Assembly: GCA_028275345.1 (NCBI GenBank)
Contig: JAPWUV010000005.1
Location: forward strand, 124,001 to 188,000
Direction of reading: 5' to 3'
Length of the DNA: 64,000 nucleotides
Source of the DNA: a bacterium
GTDB lineage: Bacteria > Zhuqueibacterota > Zhuqueibacteria > Oleimicrobiales > Geothermoviventaceae
The translations under genes and the position numbers were made by a program. Below are positions 46,442 through 55,548 of the stretch, one piece after another. The notes beneath the pieces are model-generated. The model saw nothing but the letters and a program-made list of their open reading frames with translations, was not told the origin of the DNA and did no database searches. Position 1 is the first letter of the stretch, and every line of letters starts with the position of its first letter.

Positions 46442-46648
46442 ATGCAGTACGGGACTGTGAAGATGTGGGATGACCGGAAGGGCTATGGCTTCATCGTCTC
46501 GGACGATGACGAGGATCTGTTCGTCCACGTCACCGATCTCGACCCGTCCGTCCGGACCAAGCGGCTTGTACCAGGCCAGCGAGTGGCGTTCGACGTCCGG
46601 CGCGAGCCCAAGGGGGACCGCGCGGTGCATGTGCGCGTGGTCGGCTGA
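46442..46648 (+). CDS. Cold-shock-domain (CspA-like) protein
   Basis: 68 residues, single OB-fold. RNP1 reads DRKGYGFIV and RNP2 DLFVHVTDL; between beta-1 and RNP1 the usual KWFN is replaced by KMWDD, so it is a divergent member. It likely binds single-stranded nucleic acid. GGAGGAGAGGAGC gives a strong ribosome binding site. The 233 bp before it may hold a structured leader, as in cspA, but I cannot show one. Confidence 0.92.
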   Translation: MQYGTVKMWDDRKGYGFIVSDDDEDLFVHVTDLDPSVRTKRLVPGQRVAFDVRREPKGDRAVHVRVVG

Positions 46649-46856
46649 TCTGAGCTCCCCGGATCCCGCCGGGAAACTCAAGCTCTTTCCCTGCTCGCGG
46701 GTCAACGGAAGAAGTCGCGCGGAAGAGCGCTTCGGGGGCTGACCGCAGTTAGGTACCCAGCCGGCGGAGAAAAGAGCTAAGCTGGTTGGGGCGTCTGGCG
46801 GTGCCCACCGGCGGGTTCGGCGATTGCGCCCCAGTCTGAGGAGGGGAAAGGAAACG

Positions 46857-48023
46857 ATGGTTTGCACCGTGGCTAACTGGCGGACGTGGCGCTTCGGTTG
46901 GCTTGCGGGTCTAGTCGGAGGCCTCGCGACGCTCGCCTCCTGCGCGTTGGCGCAGGGAGATTCCGGCTTCCTCAAAGAACTCCGGATCGGGGTTCTGCCG
47001 AGAGGTCCTCTGAACGCGATCACGGATGTGGCCGGAGTGAGGGTGGGTCACGCAACCCTCCGCGATTCGCAGGGCGTGTGCACGGGCGTCACGGCAATTC
47101 TGCCTCACGGAGGCAATCTGTTCCAGCAGAAGGTCCCGGGGGCCATAGTGGTCGGGAACGGCTTTGGCAAGCTGGTCGGATCGACCCAGGTGGAGGAGCT
47201 GGGGACCATCGAGACGCCGATCATCTTGACGAACACGCTGGCCGTCGGCGTGGCGGCGCGCGCCGTGGTTGAATGGACCCTGCGCCAACCCGGGAACGAG
47301 GATGTGCAGTCGGTCAATCCGGTCGTCGGGGAAACCAACGACGGGTATCTGAACGATATCCGCCGGCCCTCCGTGCGCCCCGAGCACGTGTGGGAGGCGA
47401 TCGACTCAGCCCGCGGAGGGCCGGTGGCGGAGGGATGCGTCGGCGCCGGCACCGGGACGGTGTGTTTCGGCTTCAAGGGCGGGATCGGGACGTCGAGCCG
47501 GAAGCTCCCGGCGAGACTGGGCGGGTACACGGTGGGCGTCCTCGTGCAGACGAACTTCGGAGGGGTGCTGCAAATCGCCGGGGTACCTGTGGGGGAGGAA
47601 CTCGGCACCTACTATCTTCACGACGTGCTCAGCCGCAGCGACGGCTCCTGCATGATCGTCGTGGCCACCGACGCACCCCTGGACCCCCGGCAATTGCGGC
47701 GACTCGCCTCCCGCGCCCTGTACGGACTGGCCCGGACGGGAGGGATTTCCAGCCACGGAAGCGGAGACTACGTAATCGCCTTCAGCACCTATGCGGGCAA
47801 TCTCGTGCCCCATCGGACCTCCGAGCGAGTCCGGACGGTAACCCTGCTTCGCGACGAGGAGCTCAGTCCCCTGTTCCTCGCCGTGATCGAAGCCACCGAA
47901 GAGGCCATTTACCACTCATTATTCGAAGCCGAGACCACGCGCGGCCGTGACGGGCACGTGGTAGAGAAAATCCCCACGGGGAGGGTGCTGGAGATTTTGC
48001 GCCGGTATGGCAGGATCAGGTAG
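46857..48023 (+). CDS. Secreted P1-family peptidase (DmpA/BapA-like)
   Basis: 388 residues with signal peptide (GLVGGLATLASCALAQ). P1 (S58/DmpA) enzymes are N-terminal-nucleophile aminopeptidases or beta-peptidases that cleave themselves between Gly and Ser. Family landmarks: AITDVAGVRVGHATL, CTGVTAILPHGGN, ETPIILTNTLAVG, VNPVVGETNDGYLND, GCVGAGTGTVCFGFKGGIGT and VGVLVQTNFGG. The nucleophile should be Ser264 in DGSCMIVVATDAPLDPRQL. Normal length for the family. It is followed at 12 bp by a small membrane-protein gene. Confidence 0.93.
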   Translation: MVCTVANWRTWRFGWLAGLVGGLATLASCALAQGDSGFLKELRIGVLPRGPLNAITDVAGVRVGHATLRDSQGVCTGVTAILPHGGNLFQQKVPGAIVVGNGFGKLVGSTQVEELGTIETPIILTNTLAVGVAARAVVEWTLRQPGNEDVQSVNPVVGETNDGYLNDIRRPSVRPEHVWEAIDSARGGPVAEGCVGAGTGTVCFGFKGGIGTSSRKLPARLGGYTVGVLVQTNFGGVLQIAGVPVGEELGTYYLHDVLSRSDGSCMIVVATDAPLDPRQLRRLASRALYGLARTGGISSHGSGDYVIAFSTYAGNLVPHRTSERVRTVTLLRDEELSPLFLAVIEATEEAIYHSLFEAETTRGRDGHVVEKIPTGRVLEILRRYGRIR

Positions 48024-48035
48024 GGAGGGTAGAGC

Positions 48036-48515
48036 GTGGACATCTTCGCGCACGGTCTGTGGAGCTACCAGCTGGTGGGACGCCGATCGCGGATCTGGCC
48101 GGCGGTCGTTAGCGGCGTTGCCCCCGACCTTTTCGCTTTCGCCCCCTACGTCGCAGAAAGGCTCGTGCGTGGAGAGCTCGCTGTAGGCAAGCCAGAGACG
48201 GTGGTTATCCCGACTTATGTGTTCCGGCTCTACGATATCTCGCACAGCCTCCTGATCGCCGGATTCGTTTTCGCCCTGCTCTACCTGATCCTGAGGCGCG
48301 TCCCGTCCTTCCTCCTCGCCTGGCCTCTCCACATTGCGATGGATATCCCCACTCATAGCAGGCTGTTCTTCCCCACTCCTTTCCTTTGGCCCCTCTTGGA
48401 CTACCGGGTGGATGGCATTCCGTGGTCCACCCCCTGGTTTCTACTCGTCAACTATGCCGCTCTGGTCAGTCTTTTCGCATTTCACGCCAGCCGGAAAAGG
48501 AAGGGCCGCAGGTGA
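48036..48515 (+). CDS. Small membrane protein of the YdjM/metal-dependent-hydrolase-like type
   Basis: 159 residues starting with GTG 6 nt after GGGAGGG. It begins MDIFAHGLWSYQLVG; a His-containing N-terminus before membrane helices, followed by VVSGVAPDLFAFA and WPLHIAMDIPTHS, is typical of inner-membrane YdjM/YbcI-like proteins named putative metal-dependent hydrolases. Three or four hydrophobic segments. The conserved His/Asp residues (H6, D in APDLF, H/D in HIAMDIPTH) could bind a metal. Its stop overlaps the next start (GTGA). Confidence 0.7.
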   Translation: MDIFAHGLWSYQLVGRRSRIWPAVVSGVAPDLFAFAPYVAERLVRGELAVGKPETVVIPTYVFRLYDISHSLLIAGFVFALLYLILRRVPSFLLAWPLHIAMDIPTHSRLFFPTPFLWPLLDYRVDGIPWSTPWFLLVNYAALVSLFAFHASRKRKGRR

Positions 48516-49171
48516 GGGTTCTCGGCGAGGAGGAAACCGCAGCGCTGGTGTCGCAATTCGAAGCTCGCGGCCCGGCTTTCCGATCCCTGCAGCGCTACGT
48601 CGACTTCCTGCAGGAAGTGGACCGCGAGGTGCACCTGCTCGAGGAGCGCCACCGGGCGCATCTCCGGTGCGCGCCGGGCTGCGATACTTGCTGCCGGGTG
48701 AGTCGAACCGTGCTGCCCATCGAGGCATTGAGGCTATGGCTTGCGCTCCAGCAAATGCCCGAGGGATGGTCGAAGCCCCGTCCCAGGCGACGGGAATGCC
48801 CCCTCCTGCTCGACCATCGCTGCATGCTCTACCCGGCCCGACCGGTGCTTTGCCGAACGCACGGTTTGCCCCTGCTCTACATTGTCCGCGACCAGCCCAC
48901 GGTGAGCTTCTGTCCGCTCAACTTCCGCGATTGGCCGCATGCCCAATTCCGTCCCGAGCAGGTGCTCGACATGGAACAGATCAATGCCACCCTATTCAGC
49001 ATCAACCGGGAGTTCGTCCTCGGGGAACTCCAGTCCAAGTTCAGGGACACGGACCGCGTCCGCTTGTGGACTCTGCTGGAGCTTTCTCCCAAGCCGAGCC
49101 CGACCTGTGACCCGCCTCCCCGGCCTGATTCCTCCTCCCCTTCGACCCCGGGCGATCCCGCGCAGCCGTAG
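48512..49171 (+). CDS. YkgJ-like cysteine-cluster protein (putative zinc/iron chelating)
   Basis: 219 residues. The cysteine pattern is CAPGCDTCCRV, then CPLLLDHRCMLYPARPVLCRTHG, and a late FCPLNF: together the CxxxCxxCC...C...C...C set of the YkgJ/UPF0153 family, thought to bind an Fe-S cluster or zinc. The GTG start at 48512 overlaps the stop of the membrane-protein gene, so they are coupled. The C-terminal 35 residues are Pro/Ser-rich and probably disordered. The frame extends upstream through the neighbouring gene without similarity. Confidence 0.82.
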   Translation: MRVLGEEETAALVSQFEARGPAFRSLQRYVDFLQEVDREVHLLEERHRAHLRCAPGCDTCCRVSRTVLPIEALRLWLALQQMPEGWSKPRPRRRECPLLLDHRCMLYPARPVLCRTHGLPLLYIVRDQPTVSFCPLNFRDWPHAQFRPEQVLDMEQINATLFSINREFVLGELQSKFRDTDRVRLWTLLELSPKPSPTCDPPPRPDSSSPSTPGDPAQP

Positions 49172-49253
49172 GCCTCCCGGCCGAGTCTCACGCGCGTCCC
49201 TCCCGGCCTTCTGGAAACAAGAGGCACGGCAAGCCGGGGTTGGCGTTCCCTCT

Positions 49254-50093
49254 TCAACGGGCTACCGGGCCGGCAGCCATGCCCCTACGCTCTCGCACGA
49301 AATGGGCCACCTCCACCAGGGGGGCAATCCAAATCTCCTTTTGTTGCGAAGCCAGGTAGGAGAGCAATTGGCGATGGGCTTCGGCGCTGACGTTTATGCT
49401 GTGTCCCCCTCCTACACCGTGAAACACGAAGACCAGAAGTCCCCCCTTGCCCGTTGCCTCTCGCACAGCGCGGACGAGTTCTTCGCCTGTCTGGCCATTC
49501 ACCAGGTAAACGCCGATGTGGTAGAGATCGACGCTGTCCAGCGTCTCGATGCGGGCTGCGGTGCCGCGCGCGGCGAGGAAGTGCCGCCGCACGACCCCGC
49601 CCACCGAGACACCCCCGGCCAGGGTGTCGCCGCAGGGGTAGGCGAACGTCCGCGTCTTCCGCCCGTCCACGGCCTCGAGAAAGGCATTGGCAGCAGCGAC
49701 CTCATCCGCGAATCGTCCCAGACTGTAGGAAGCCAGATCGTATTCCGGCCGCACCCACTCCCGCCCCGCTCGTCCGCCCTCGCAGGGATGGAACATCGTG
49801 TGATTGCCGAGCTCGTGTCCCTTCCGGGCCACCCAGCGCCAGTCATGCAATCGTTTCTGGAAGTCTGAGAAGCCGCAGGGAATGTAGAATGTGGCTCGAA
49901 GCCCCAGCGAGTCCAGCAGCGGGACCACCCTGTCGAGATGCACCTCAAGAGCGTCATCGTACGTGAGGACGACCGCGCATTTCTTTCCGTTCCACGACGG
50001 ACCAGACAGGAGTTGGCCCGGCGCCCCAAGCAGGAAAGCGACAAGGAGGGCAAGAGTCCGCTGCCCCGGCCTCCAGTTGATCGGCACCGGCAC
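49254..50093 (-). CDS. Polysaccharide deacetylase (NodB/CE4-like)
   Basis: 279 residues, GTG start with GGAG overlapping the stop of the esterase gene upstream; signal peptide about 1-30 (LALLVAFLLGAPGQLL). NodB domain: VVLTYDDALE carries the Asp46-Asp47 pair (catalytic base and metal ligand), and HELGNHTMFHPC supplies metal ligands His98 and His102. Later VFHGVG is motif 5-like. CE4 enzymes remove O- or N-acetyl groups from xylan, chitin or peptidoglycan; the xylanase genes next door favour xylan. Last gene of the minus-strand polysaccharide cluster. Confidence 0.9.
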   Translation of the reverse strand: MPVPINWRPGQRTLALLVAFLLGAPGQLLSGPSWNGKKCAVVLTYDDALEVHLDRVVPLLDSLGLRATFYIPCGFSDFQKRLHDWRWVARKGHELGNHTMFHPCEGGRAGREWVRPEYDLASYSLGRFADEVAAANAFLEAVDGRKTRTFAYPCGDTLAGGVSVGGVVRRHFLAARGTAARIETLDSVDLYHIGVYLVNGQTGEELVRAVREATGKGGLLVFVFHGVGGGHSINVSAEAHRQLLSYLASQQKEIWIAPLVEVAHFVRERRGMAAGPVAR

Positions 50094-50099
50094 CGCGCT

Positions 50100-51071
50100 T
50101 CACTCCACCGGGAATCCGTTCTGACGCAAGAAGCCCCGAATCTGCTCGAAGGCACGCACCATCGTCTCCTTGTCAAAGCCTCCGTGTTTCCCGCCGGGGA
50201 TGGTCACCAACTTGTTCGGCACTCCTGCTTTGTCCAGCGCCTGATGCAATCTCACCGCCTGGGAATACGGCACGATGTCATCTTGGTCGCCGTGGATCGT
50301 GATTACCGGGGGAAGGCCAGGTCGAACGTATTGGATGGGGGAAAGCTCCCGGGCCAGCTCCAGCCTGTTAGGCATGCTCCCAAACCATTCGATGGCGTAG
50401 TGCTTCGCGTTGGCTCCCTCGAGAAGATCCGCCACGTCTGTGATCCCATACCAGTTCACGATGGCCGCCGCACGTACCGCAGGCTCTTGATCGCTCCGCC
50501 AGCGCACCGCATCGTCCGTCGGACATTGCCGGTCGAACACGGAGCGCTCCGGCAGGAAGCCGGTGATCAGCGCCAAGTGCCCGCCGGCCGACCCACCCGT
50601 GAGGACGATCTTCCCCACGTCGAAACCGTACTGCTGCGCGTGGGTATAGACCCACCGGAGGGCGCAGCGGCAATCCTCCACTGCGGCCGGAGCGGGAGAT
50701 TGCCTTGCCACGCGATACTCCACATTCACCGCGGCCCAGCCAAGCCGCAGGTAGGGCAAGAGCTGGAGTACGTTTCGCTCCTTCTGGCCTGCAACCCAAC
50801 CGCCGCCGTGGAAAAGCATCACCACGGGTTTCGGAGCCCCCCGCGCCTTTGGCAGATACAGATCCAGCTTGAGCTCCACATTGTTCCCCACGGCGTAGGT
50901 GATGTTCGGGAGGATGTCGTACTCCACCGCCGCGTAGTCAAGCCACGGGTCCGCCGGGCGCGTTGGGCCCTGACCGAAAGCCGCAGCGACACACAAGACC
51001 GCCGCACCAAGACCCGACGCCGCGAGCCAGCCGATTCTCGTCAAGCAGCGAGCAAAGGGATTTCGCCTCAT
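50100..51071 (-). CDS. Secreted alpha/beta-hydrolase (carbohydrate-esterase-like)
   Basis: 323 residues with signal peptide (GLGAAVLCVAAAFGQ). Alpha/beta-hydrolase of the HSL/BD-FAE type: oxyanion motif FHGGGW (87-92), nucleophile elbow GGSAGG with Ser161, acid in IHGDQDDIVP and His in GGKHGGF. Such enzymes in xylanolytic loci deacetylate xylan or hydrolyse feruloyl esters. GGAGG precedes the ATG at 51071. It sits 6 bp before the CE4-like gene and next to a GH10 gene, so a debranching role is a reasonable inference. Confidence 0.88.
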   Translation of the reverse strand: MRRNPFARCLTRIGWLAASGLGAAVLCVAAAFGQGPTRPADPWLDYAAVEYDILPNITYAVGNNVELKLDLYLPKARGAPKPVVMLFHGGGWVAGQKERNVLQLLPYLRLGWAAVNVEYRVARQSPAPAAVEDCRCALRWVYTHAQQYGFDVGKIVLTGGSAGGHLALITGFLPERSVFDRQCPTDDAVRWRSDQEPAVRAAAIVNWYGITDVADLLEGANAKHYAIEWFGSMPNRLELARELSPIQYVRPGLPPVITIHGDQDDIVPYSQAVRLHQALDKAGVPNKLVTIPGGKHGGFDKETMVRAFEQIRGFLRQNGFPVE

Positions 51072-51255
51072 CGCCTCGCCTCCTCGGAAACGGACCGCTT
51101 TCACCTCGGAAGCCTTACCACCTCGCAGGAGCTCCTCGGACGGATCCAGTCCCTCACGCGGTGCGTCCCTCGGCAAACCTCCGCGCAAGTACACGCGTCC
51201 CGCCATCACCTAACTTGCGCGGGCCCGGATCGCCTGAATCCTCGCCCATCGATCG

Positions 51256-52863
51256 TCAGTTCGCGACGACGAGCTTTCGGACTTTGGAAAACTGGCCAGC
51301 GCGGAGCTGGTAGATGTACACACCCGGGCTAAGCGCCTGCGAAAGCAATCTGGTCCTGTATATCCCGGCGGGCAACCACTTATCCACAAGGACAGTTACC
51401 TCCTGCCCCAGCAGGTTGAACAGCTTGAGCTGGACGTGGCAGCCCGTCCCGATCGAGAACTCGATCACCGTGGCCTCGTTGAAGGGGTTCGGGTAGTTCT
51501 GGGCGAGCTCGAAACCTCTTGGAAGCGCCTCTTCCCGCTCGGTCACGCCGACAAAGTCGCCGGTCACGAAGCTGGCGGTGGCGGAGAAATCGCTGCTCCC
51601 GTACTCGTTGAGCCCGGCCACTCGCCAGAAGTAACGCTGGTTCGCCGCCAGTGGGGTGAGCTGCAACGAGGTGTCGCTTACCACGGAGTCCACCACGATG
51701 GTAGCGGGCGCGAAGGTGCTCACCGTCGCCACCTGCACCCGATATTGGGAGGCCGTCTCCGACGGATGCCAAAGGAGAACCGGATTGCGAGCCACGTTCA
51801 CTACCCCATTGGGACCGACCACAACCGGCTGGAAAGGACTCCGCACGTAGGTCTTCAGCCACTCCATCGCCGGCCGGCTTCGCCCCGTGTAGTCAATGAT
51901 GAACGTGTAGGGATGGGCGCTCCAGAGATCCAGTTCGTAATAGCCCCAAAGGGTGATGCCCCGCACGGCGGGGTGATTCCAAAAGATCGGGAAGTAGATC
52001 TTGTACTGCTGCAGCTGGACATCGTTGTCCTGCTCGTCGATGTCGAACTCCGTGATGTAGATCGGCAGGCCCAGGCTCGCCAGCCGGTCGAGGTTCGCTT
52101 TGATGGTATTAATGTCGTACACGTAAGTGCTGCCCCGGTAGATATCCCCCCGGAACTCGAAGTAATGCCCCTGAATCCCAATCCCGTCGATCAGCCCGCG
52201 TTCCTTGAGCAAGGCGACGAGGGCCATGTATCTGCTCGTCTCGGTATTCGAGTGCAGAATGTTGTACTCGTTGACGAGAAGCTTCGCCTGTGGCGGGCAG
52301 TACCGCCGCGCCAGCTCAAAGGCGGTGATCACCCAGTCCCAACCAGTCCGTCCATCCCCGCCGAGGGCGTTCTTGTAGGGAGGTGGGGCGTGGAAAGGCT
52401 CATTGACCACATCCACGAGCGCCATCAGCGGATACCGTTCACCCAAGCGGCGGATCCACTCTTCCACTGCCTGCCTCTGGCCCGCCGAATCGAGGGAGGT
52501 GATCCAGGAAGGTTGTTGGCTACCCCAAACCAGTGTGTGCTCCTTGAACAGGATCCCCTTGCTGACCGCATATTCGTAGATCCGATCGAGCGGCGCCCAA
52601 TTGTACTGGCCCCGGGAGCCCTCCACTGAGCCCCATTTCCCCTCATTGCCCGGCGTGATCTGATTGAAGTACCGGTCGAAATAGCGAAAGACGTCGCTTT
52701 TGCTGGCGGCCCCGAAGAATTTGCTCTTCCCCGCCGCCAATGGCTGGGCAACGCTCCCCAGTGGCCGAAGAGCCAGAGTCAGCGCCAGCCCAGCCGCGAA
52801 GATCCTCCCGTACCTCCTGCGTGGACTCACCCTTGGCTCGAAGAGCCGAGGCCGGTTCCGCAT
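51256..52863 (-). CDS. GH10 endo-1,4-beta-xylanase with Fn3 and C-terminal sorting domain
   Basis: 535 residues. The GH10 barrel (about 45-345) contains FKEHTLVWGSQQPSW, acid/base Glu155 in VDVVNEPFH, and nucleophile Glu272 in PIYITEFDID; NQITPGNEGKWGSVE is the substrate-binding Asn/Glu/Lys segment. A fibronectin-type-III-like domain (about 355-445) follows, then a C-terminal domain opening with LAQNYPNPFNEATVIEFS and ending RKLVVAN, the sorting-type domain shared with three other genes here. The ATG at 52863 is preferred since GGAGG lies 5 nt upstream; an ATG at 52875 is in the binding site. It cuts internal xylan bonds, outside the cell. Confidence 0.95.
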   Translation of the reverse strand: MRNRPRLFEPRVSPRRRYGRIFAAGLALTLALRPLGSVAQPLAAGKSKFFGAASKSDVFRYFDRYFNQITPGNEGKWGSVEGSRGQYNWAPLDRIYEYAVSKGILFKEHTLVWGSQQPSWITSLDSAGQRQAVEEWIRRLGERYPLMALVDVVNEPFHAPPPYKNALGGDGRTGWDWVITAFELARRYCPPQAKLLVNEYNILHSNTETSRYMALVALLKERGLIDGIGIQGHYFEFRGDIYRGSTYVYDINTIKANLDRLASLGLPIYITEFDIDEQDNDVQLQQYKIYFPIFWNHPAVRGITLWGYYELDLWSAHPYTFIIDYTGRSRPAMEWLKTYVRSPFQPVVVGPNGVVNVARNPVLLWHPSETASQYRVQVATVSTFAPATIVVDSVVSDTSLQLTPLAANQRYFWRVAGLNEYGSSDFSATASFVTGDFVGVTEREEALPRGFELAQNYPNPFNEATVIEFSIGTGCHVQLKLFNLLGQEVTVLVDKWLPAGIYRTRLLSQALSPGVYIYQLRAGQFSKVRKLVVAN

Positions 52864-52914
52864 ACGCCCCTCCATTTCGCCTGATCACCAGCTCGCCATG
52901 CCCCCGAGGTGGGC

Positions 52915-53550
52915 TCACTTCCTCACCAGCACCAGGCTATCCGCCCGCACCAGCCTCTTCTCGCGCACCCCTCGCTCGATCGAGGCCGCGTACATCCGCT
53001 GCGCTTCGGAGAGAGGCAGGGATCCTTTGATCACTTCATCCAACTGCCCATCGGCGCCGGCGTCAAGAGCCACGGTCAACTCGGGAGCGGCCAACAGCTC
53101 CGCCCTTGTCACCCTGAATTCGTTCACGTAGCCCTTGCCAACAACTTCTACCGTCTTGATCTGGTACCGCAGTCCTTCCGCCTCGTACCGATACACGAAG
53201 TTTCCGGGCTCCACTCGGCGGACGCGATTCTGGGAAGCCAAAGTGGAGATGACATGCTCGTAGATCCGTTGGGCTTCGGCGAGGCTACATTCTCCAAGCA
53301 CGACCGCGTCGATCACTCCATCCTGATTCTGGTCCCTGGCCACAAAGCCGGGCCCGATCAGCTCGTTGAAGGATTCGCCTTCGCCCGCCCAATAGATTGA
53401 GCGCAGCCGGTACTTCTGACCCTCGAACTCGAAGGCCACCAGCGCCACTTCCGGCTGCCTGGTTCGATGAGCGCAACCGGGGATCTCCCCCGCTGCCAGC
53501 ACGATCGCGCCCACGAGCATCGTCTTCGCAAACCCGCCCATTCGATGCAT
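52915..53550 (-). CDS. Putative lipoprotein with internal duplication and EF-hand-like loops
   Basis: 211 residues. The signal peptide ends in a non-canonical lipobox (GEIPGC). The mature part consists of two homologous halves of about 85 residues: the first has GQKYRLRSIYWAGEGESFNE, the Asp-rich loop DQNQDGVIDAVVLG and SLAEAQRIYEHVI; the second has GLRYQIKTVEVVGKGYVNEF, the loop DAGADGQLDEVIKG and PLSEAQRMYAASI. The loops look like calcium-binding DxNxDGxID sites (dockerin/EF-hand-like spacing). I do not recognise the family. A strong GGAGG ribosome site precedes the ATG. It is placed between a xylanase and a beta-helix gene. Confidence 0.65.
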   Translation of the reverse strand: MHRMGGFAKTMLVGAIVLAAGEIPGCAHRTRQPEVALVAFEFEGQKYRLRSIYWAGEGESFNELIGPGFVARDQNQDGVIDAVVLGECSLAEAQRIYEHVISTLASQNRVRRVEPGNFVYRYEAEGLRYQIKTVEVVGKGYVNEFRVTRAELLAAPELTVALDAGADGQLDEVIKGSLPLSEAQRMYAASIERGVREKRLVRADSLVLVRK

Positions 53551-53601
53551 TGCACCTCCTCCTGCGCTCCCGCGCAGTCCCCGAGGGCCCGCGTGAGCCT
53601 G

Positions 53602-55452
53602 TCACTGGCCCGGTGGGTAGGCCCCGACGTACGGGCCAAAGCTTCCGACCCGGAAGCGGAGCCGCGTACCCGATCGTCCCCACGGGAAAGCTTCCAACAT
53701 GCGGTAATCCCCCAGCTCCGGGGATTTGAAGAGCGGTCCATCGTAGCCGAGCAGGTACGCACCTCTCGCCTCGAATTCCCCATGCTGCTCCCGGAACTGT
53801 GCCAGAGAGCCGTAGCTTCTCTGGCAGTTCTCCGTTCCCTCCGGACCAAATAGGATGAGCGGAGCACCCTGCTCCTCGGACGAACGAATGTAGACATTGT
53901 GGTCCATCCGAACAAGCTGCGGGGCGGTCAGTCGCCCGCACAGCGCTGGCGACTGCCACACCACTAGCAAGGGTGGCTCAAAGTCAGGGGCCGCCCACAA
54001 GAGGTTATTCACCAGCACGTGACCCACTCTATGCTCCACATCCGGTCCCGTACTTGCGTGCCAGCCAAATCGGTCATTGGTGGCGCTTCGCTCCGTCCGC
54101 GCGATGCAAACCGGGCTATTCACGAACGTGTTGTTGGCGATGGTCACATCCGAGCTATTGAGGACGTGAACCCCAAGCCGGCAGTTCACAAACACGTTGC
54201 CGGCGCAAAGGGCACCTTTGCTGATCTCAAAGAAGAATCCGGCCTCATTCCGCCACGGCGGATCCGTCTCAAACGGCCTCATGCCGCCTCCCACCCCCTC
54301 CACCCAGTTGTTCAGGAAATAGCCATCCACGTTGCCCACATCGTACCAGATCCCATTCGAGAAGGGCTGATCGATGACCAGATTGTCCCGACACATCACC
54401 CGGTGGCACTGGTTGAAAATCTTCACGGCGGCGGGATAGTATCCGGTGATGCGTTCGATGTTGTTGCGGGCGAAGATATTCCTCTCCAGCAGGACGTCGT
54501 TGGAGCTCATGATGTAGAGCCCTTCGGTGCTTGTGTCGGAGATGCGGCAGTTCCGCACCACCAGCGAATCCCCCCGAAGGTAGGCTGCCACACGCGAGCA
54601 GAAGCTGATGGTGCAGTTCTCCAGAACCGTGCCCACCACGTCCTTCCCGAAAACCGATTCATCCGCCAGCCCTTCCGGAAAGGCGCCCTCGATCTCCAGA
54701 GCGCGATAGGCATATTGAGTAAAGGTGATGCCCCGAATGATCGGTCCCCTCCGGTCTGGCTTCTTCCCGTGCACTTCCTTCGTTGTCCGCAGAAAAGCCA
54801 CGTCATAGGCCGTGATCTCCACCAGCTTGTCCGACGGGTCGATCCCAATGTACACCTCGCCGGACTCGTAGTCGATGTAGTAGGTGTCGGCATTGACTTC
54901 GCCCTCCCAGCCGACGGCCTGAAGGAATCTGCCGTTCACGAACACCATGTCGTTGTTGAATCGAACCAGCGGGGTCTTCTTCCCCTCCCGGTCCCGCAGC
55001 CACCAGTCGGCCGGCCTGGCCGGAAACAAGCGCGGCCACTTCGTCTTCCAGAGGCCGTTGCCCAGGGCCTTCCACTCCCTCGCCACGAAGGTCCCTTTCA
55101 GGACGGGCTTCTCATCCCTGTACGGCTGGAAGAGGATGCCTTGGTTGAACACCAAGTTGCCGGTGCGGTACACACCTCCTCGCAGGACAATCGCATCGCC
55201 CGTGCGCGCATGCTCCACGGCTGCCTCCAGCGTGGTAGGCCTGTCGATCGACTCGCCTCCGTTCTCCGCCTTTCCATCGGGCGCCACGAAGTAGATCCTC
55301 CCCTTCACCTTCGGGATCTCGTAGACCTGCCTCACCGGTCCGTACGGGCCACCGGAGGGCTGAGCGGCAACGATCCCGCAAGCCAAGAGAAGGGAAAGCC
55401 CAAATCCCGCCCAACAGGTCAGGAAACGGTTGGCATAGGCTACCCTGCGCAT
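53602..55452 (-). CDS. Secreted right-handed beta-helix protein
   Basis: 616 residues. Signal peptide GFGLSLLLACGIVAAQ. The start of the mature chain, GRIYFVAPDGKAENGGES followed by LEAAVEHARTGDAIVLRGGV, is the DUF1565-like entry to parallel beta-helix proteins; rungs continue as GTVLENCTISFCSRVAAY, SLVVRNCRISDTSTEGLYI, NDVLLERNIFARNN and SDVTIANNTFVNS. Proteins of this shape include polysaccharide lyases (PL1/PL6/PL9) and GH28-like or carbohydrate-binding proteins; I cannot pick a catalytic motif with confidence. No C-terminal sorting domain. GGAGGGATCG precedes the ATG at 55452. Confidence 0.8.
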   Translation of the reverse strand: MRRVAYANRFLTCWAGFGLSLLLACGIVAAQPSGGPYGPVRQVYEIPKVKGRIYFVAPDGKAENGGESIDRPTTLEAAVEHARTGDAIVLRGGVYRTGNLVFNQGILFQPYRDEKPVLKGTFVAREWKALGNGLWKTKWPRLFPARPADWWLRDREGKKTPLVRFNNDMVFVNGRFLQAVGWEGEVNADTYYIDYESGEVYIGIDPSDKLVEITAYDVAFLRTTKEVHGKKPDRRGPIIRGITFTQYAYRALEIEGAFPEGLADESVFGKDVVGTVLENCTISFCSRVAAYLRGDSLVVRNCRISDTSTEGLYIMSSNDVLLERNIFARNNIERITGYYPAAVKIFNQCHRVMCRDNLVIDQPFSNGIWYDVGNVDGYFLNNWVEGVGGGMRPFETDPPWRNEAGFFFEISKGALCAGNVFVNCRLGVHVLNSSDVTIANNTFVNSPVCIARTERSATNDRFGWHASTGPDVEHRVGHVLVNNLLWAAPDFEPPLLVVWQSPALCGRLTAPQLVRMDHNVYIRSSEEQGAPLILFGPEGTENCQRSYGSLAQFREQHGEFEARGAYLLGYDGPLFKSPELGDYRMLEAFPWGRSGTRLRFRVGSFGPYVGAYPPGQ

Positions 55453-55548
55453 CGATCCCTCCTCCGTCCTCCCACGCTGCAACATTCGCGGCTCACCCGG
55501 CTTCGGAGATGCGACCTCTGAGGTGGAGAATCCCGCCCGCCGAGCAGA

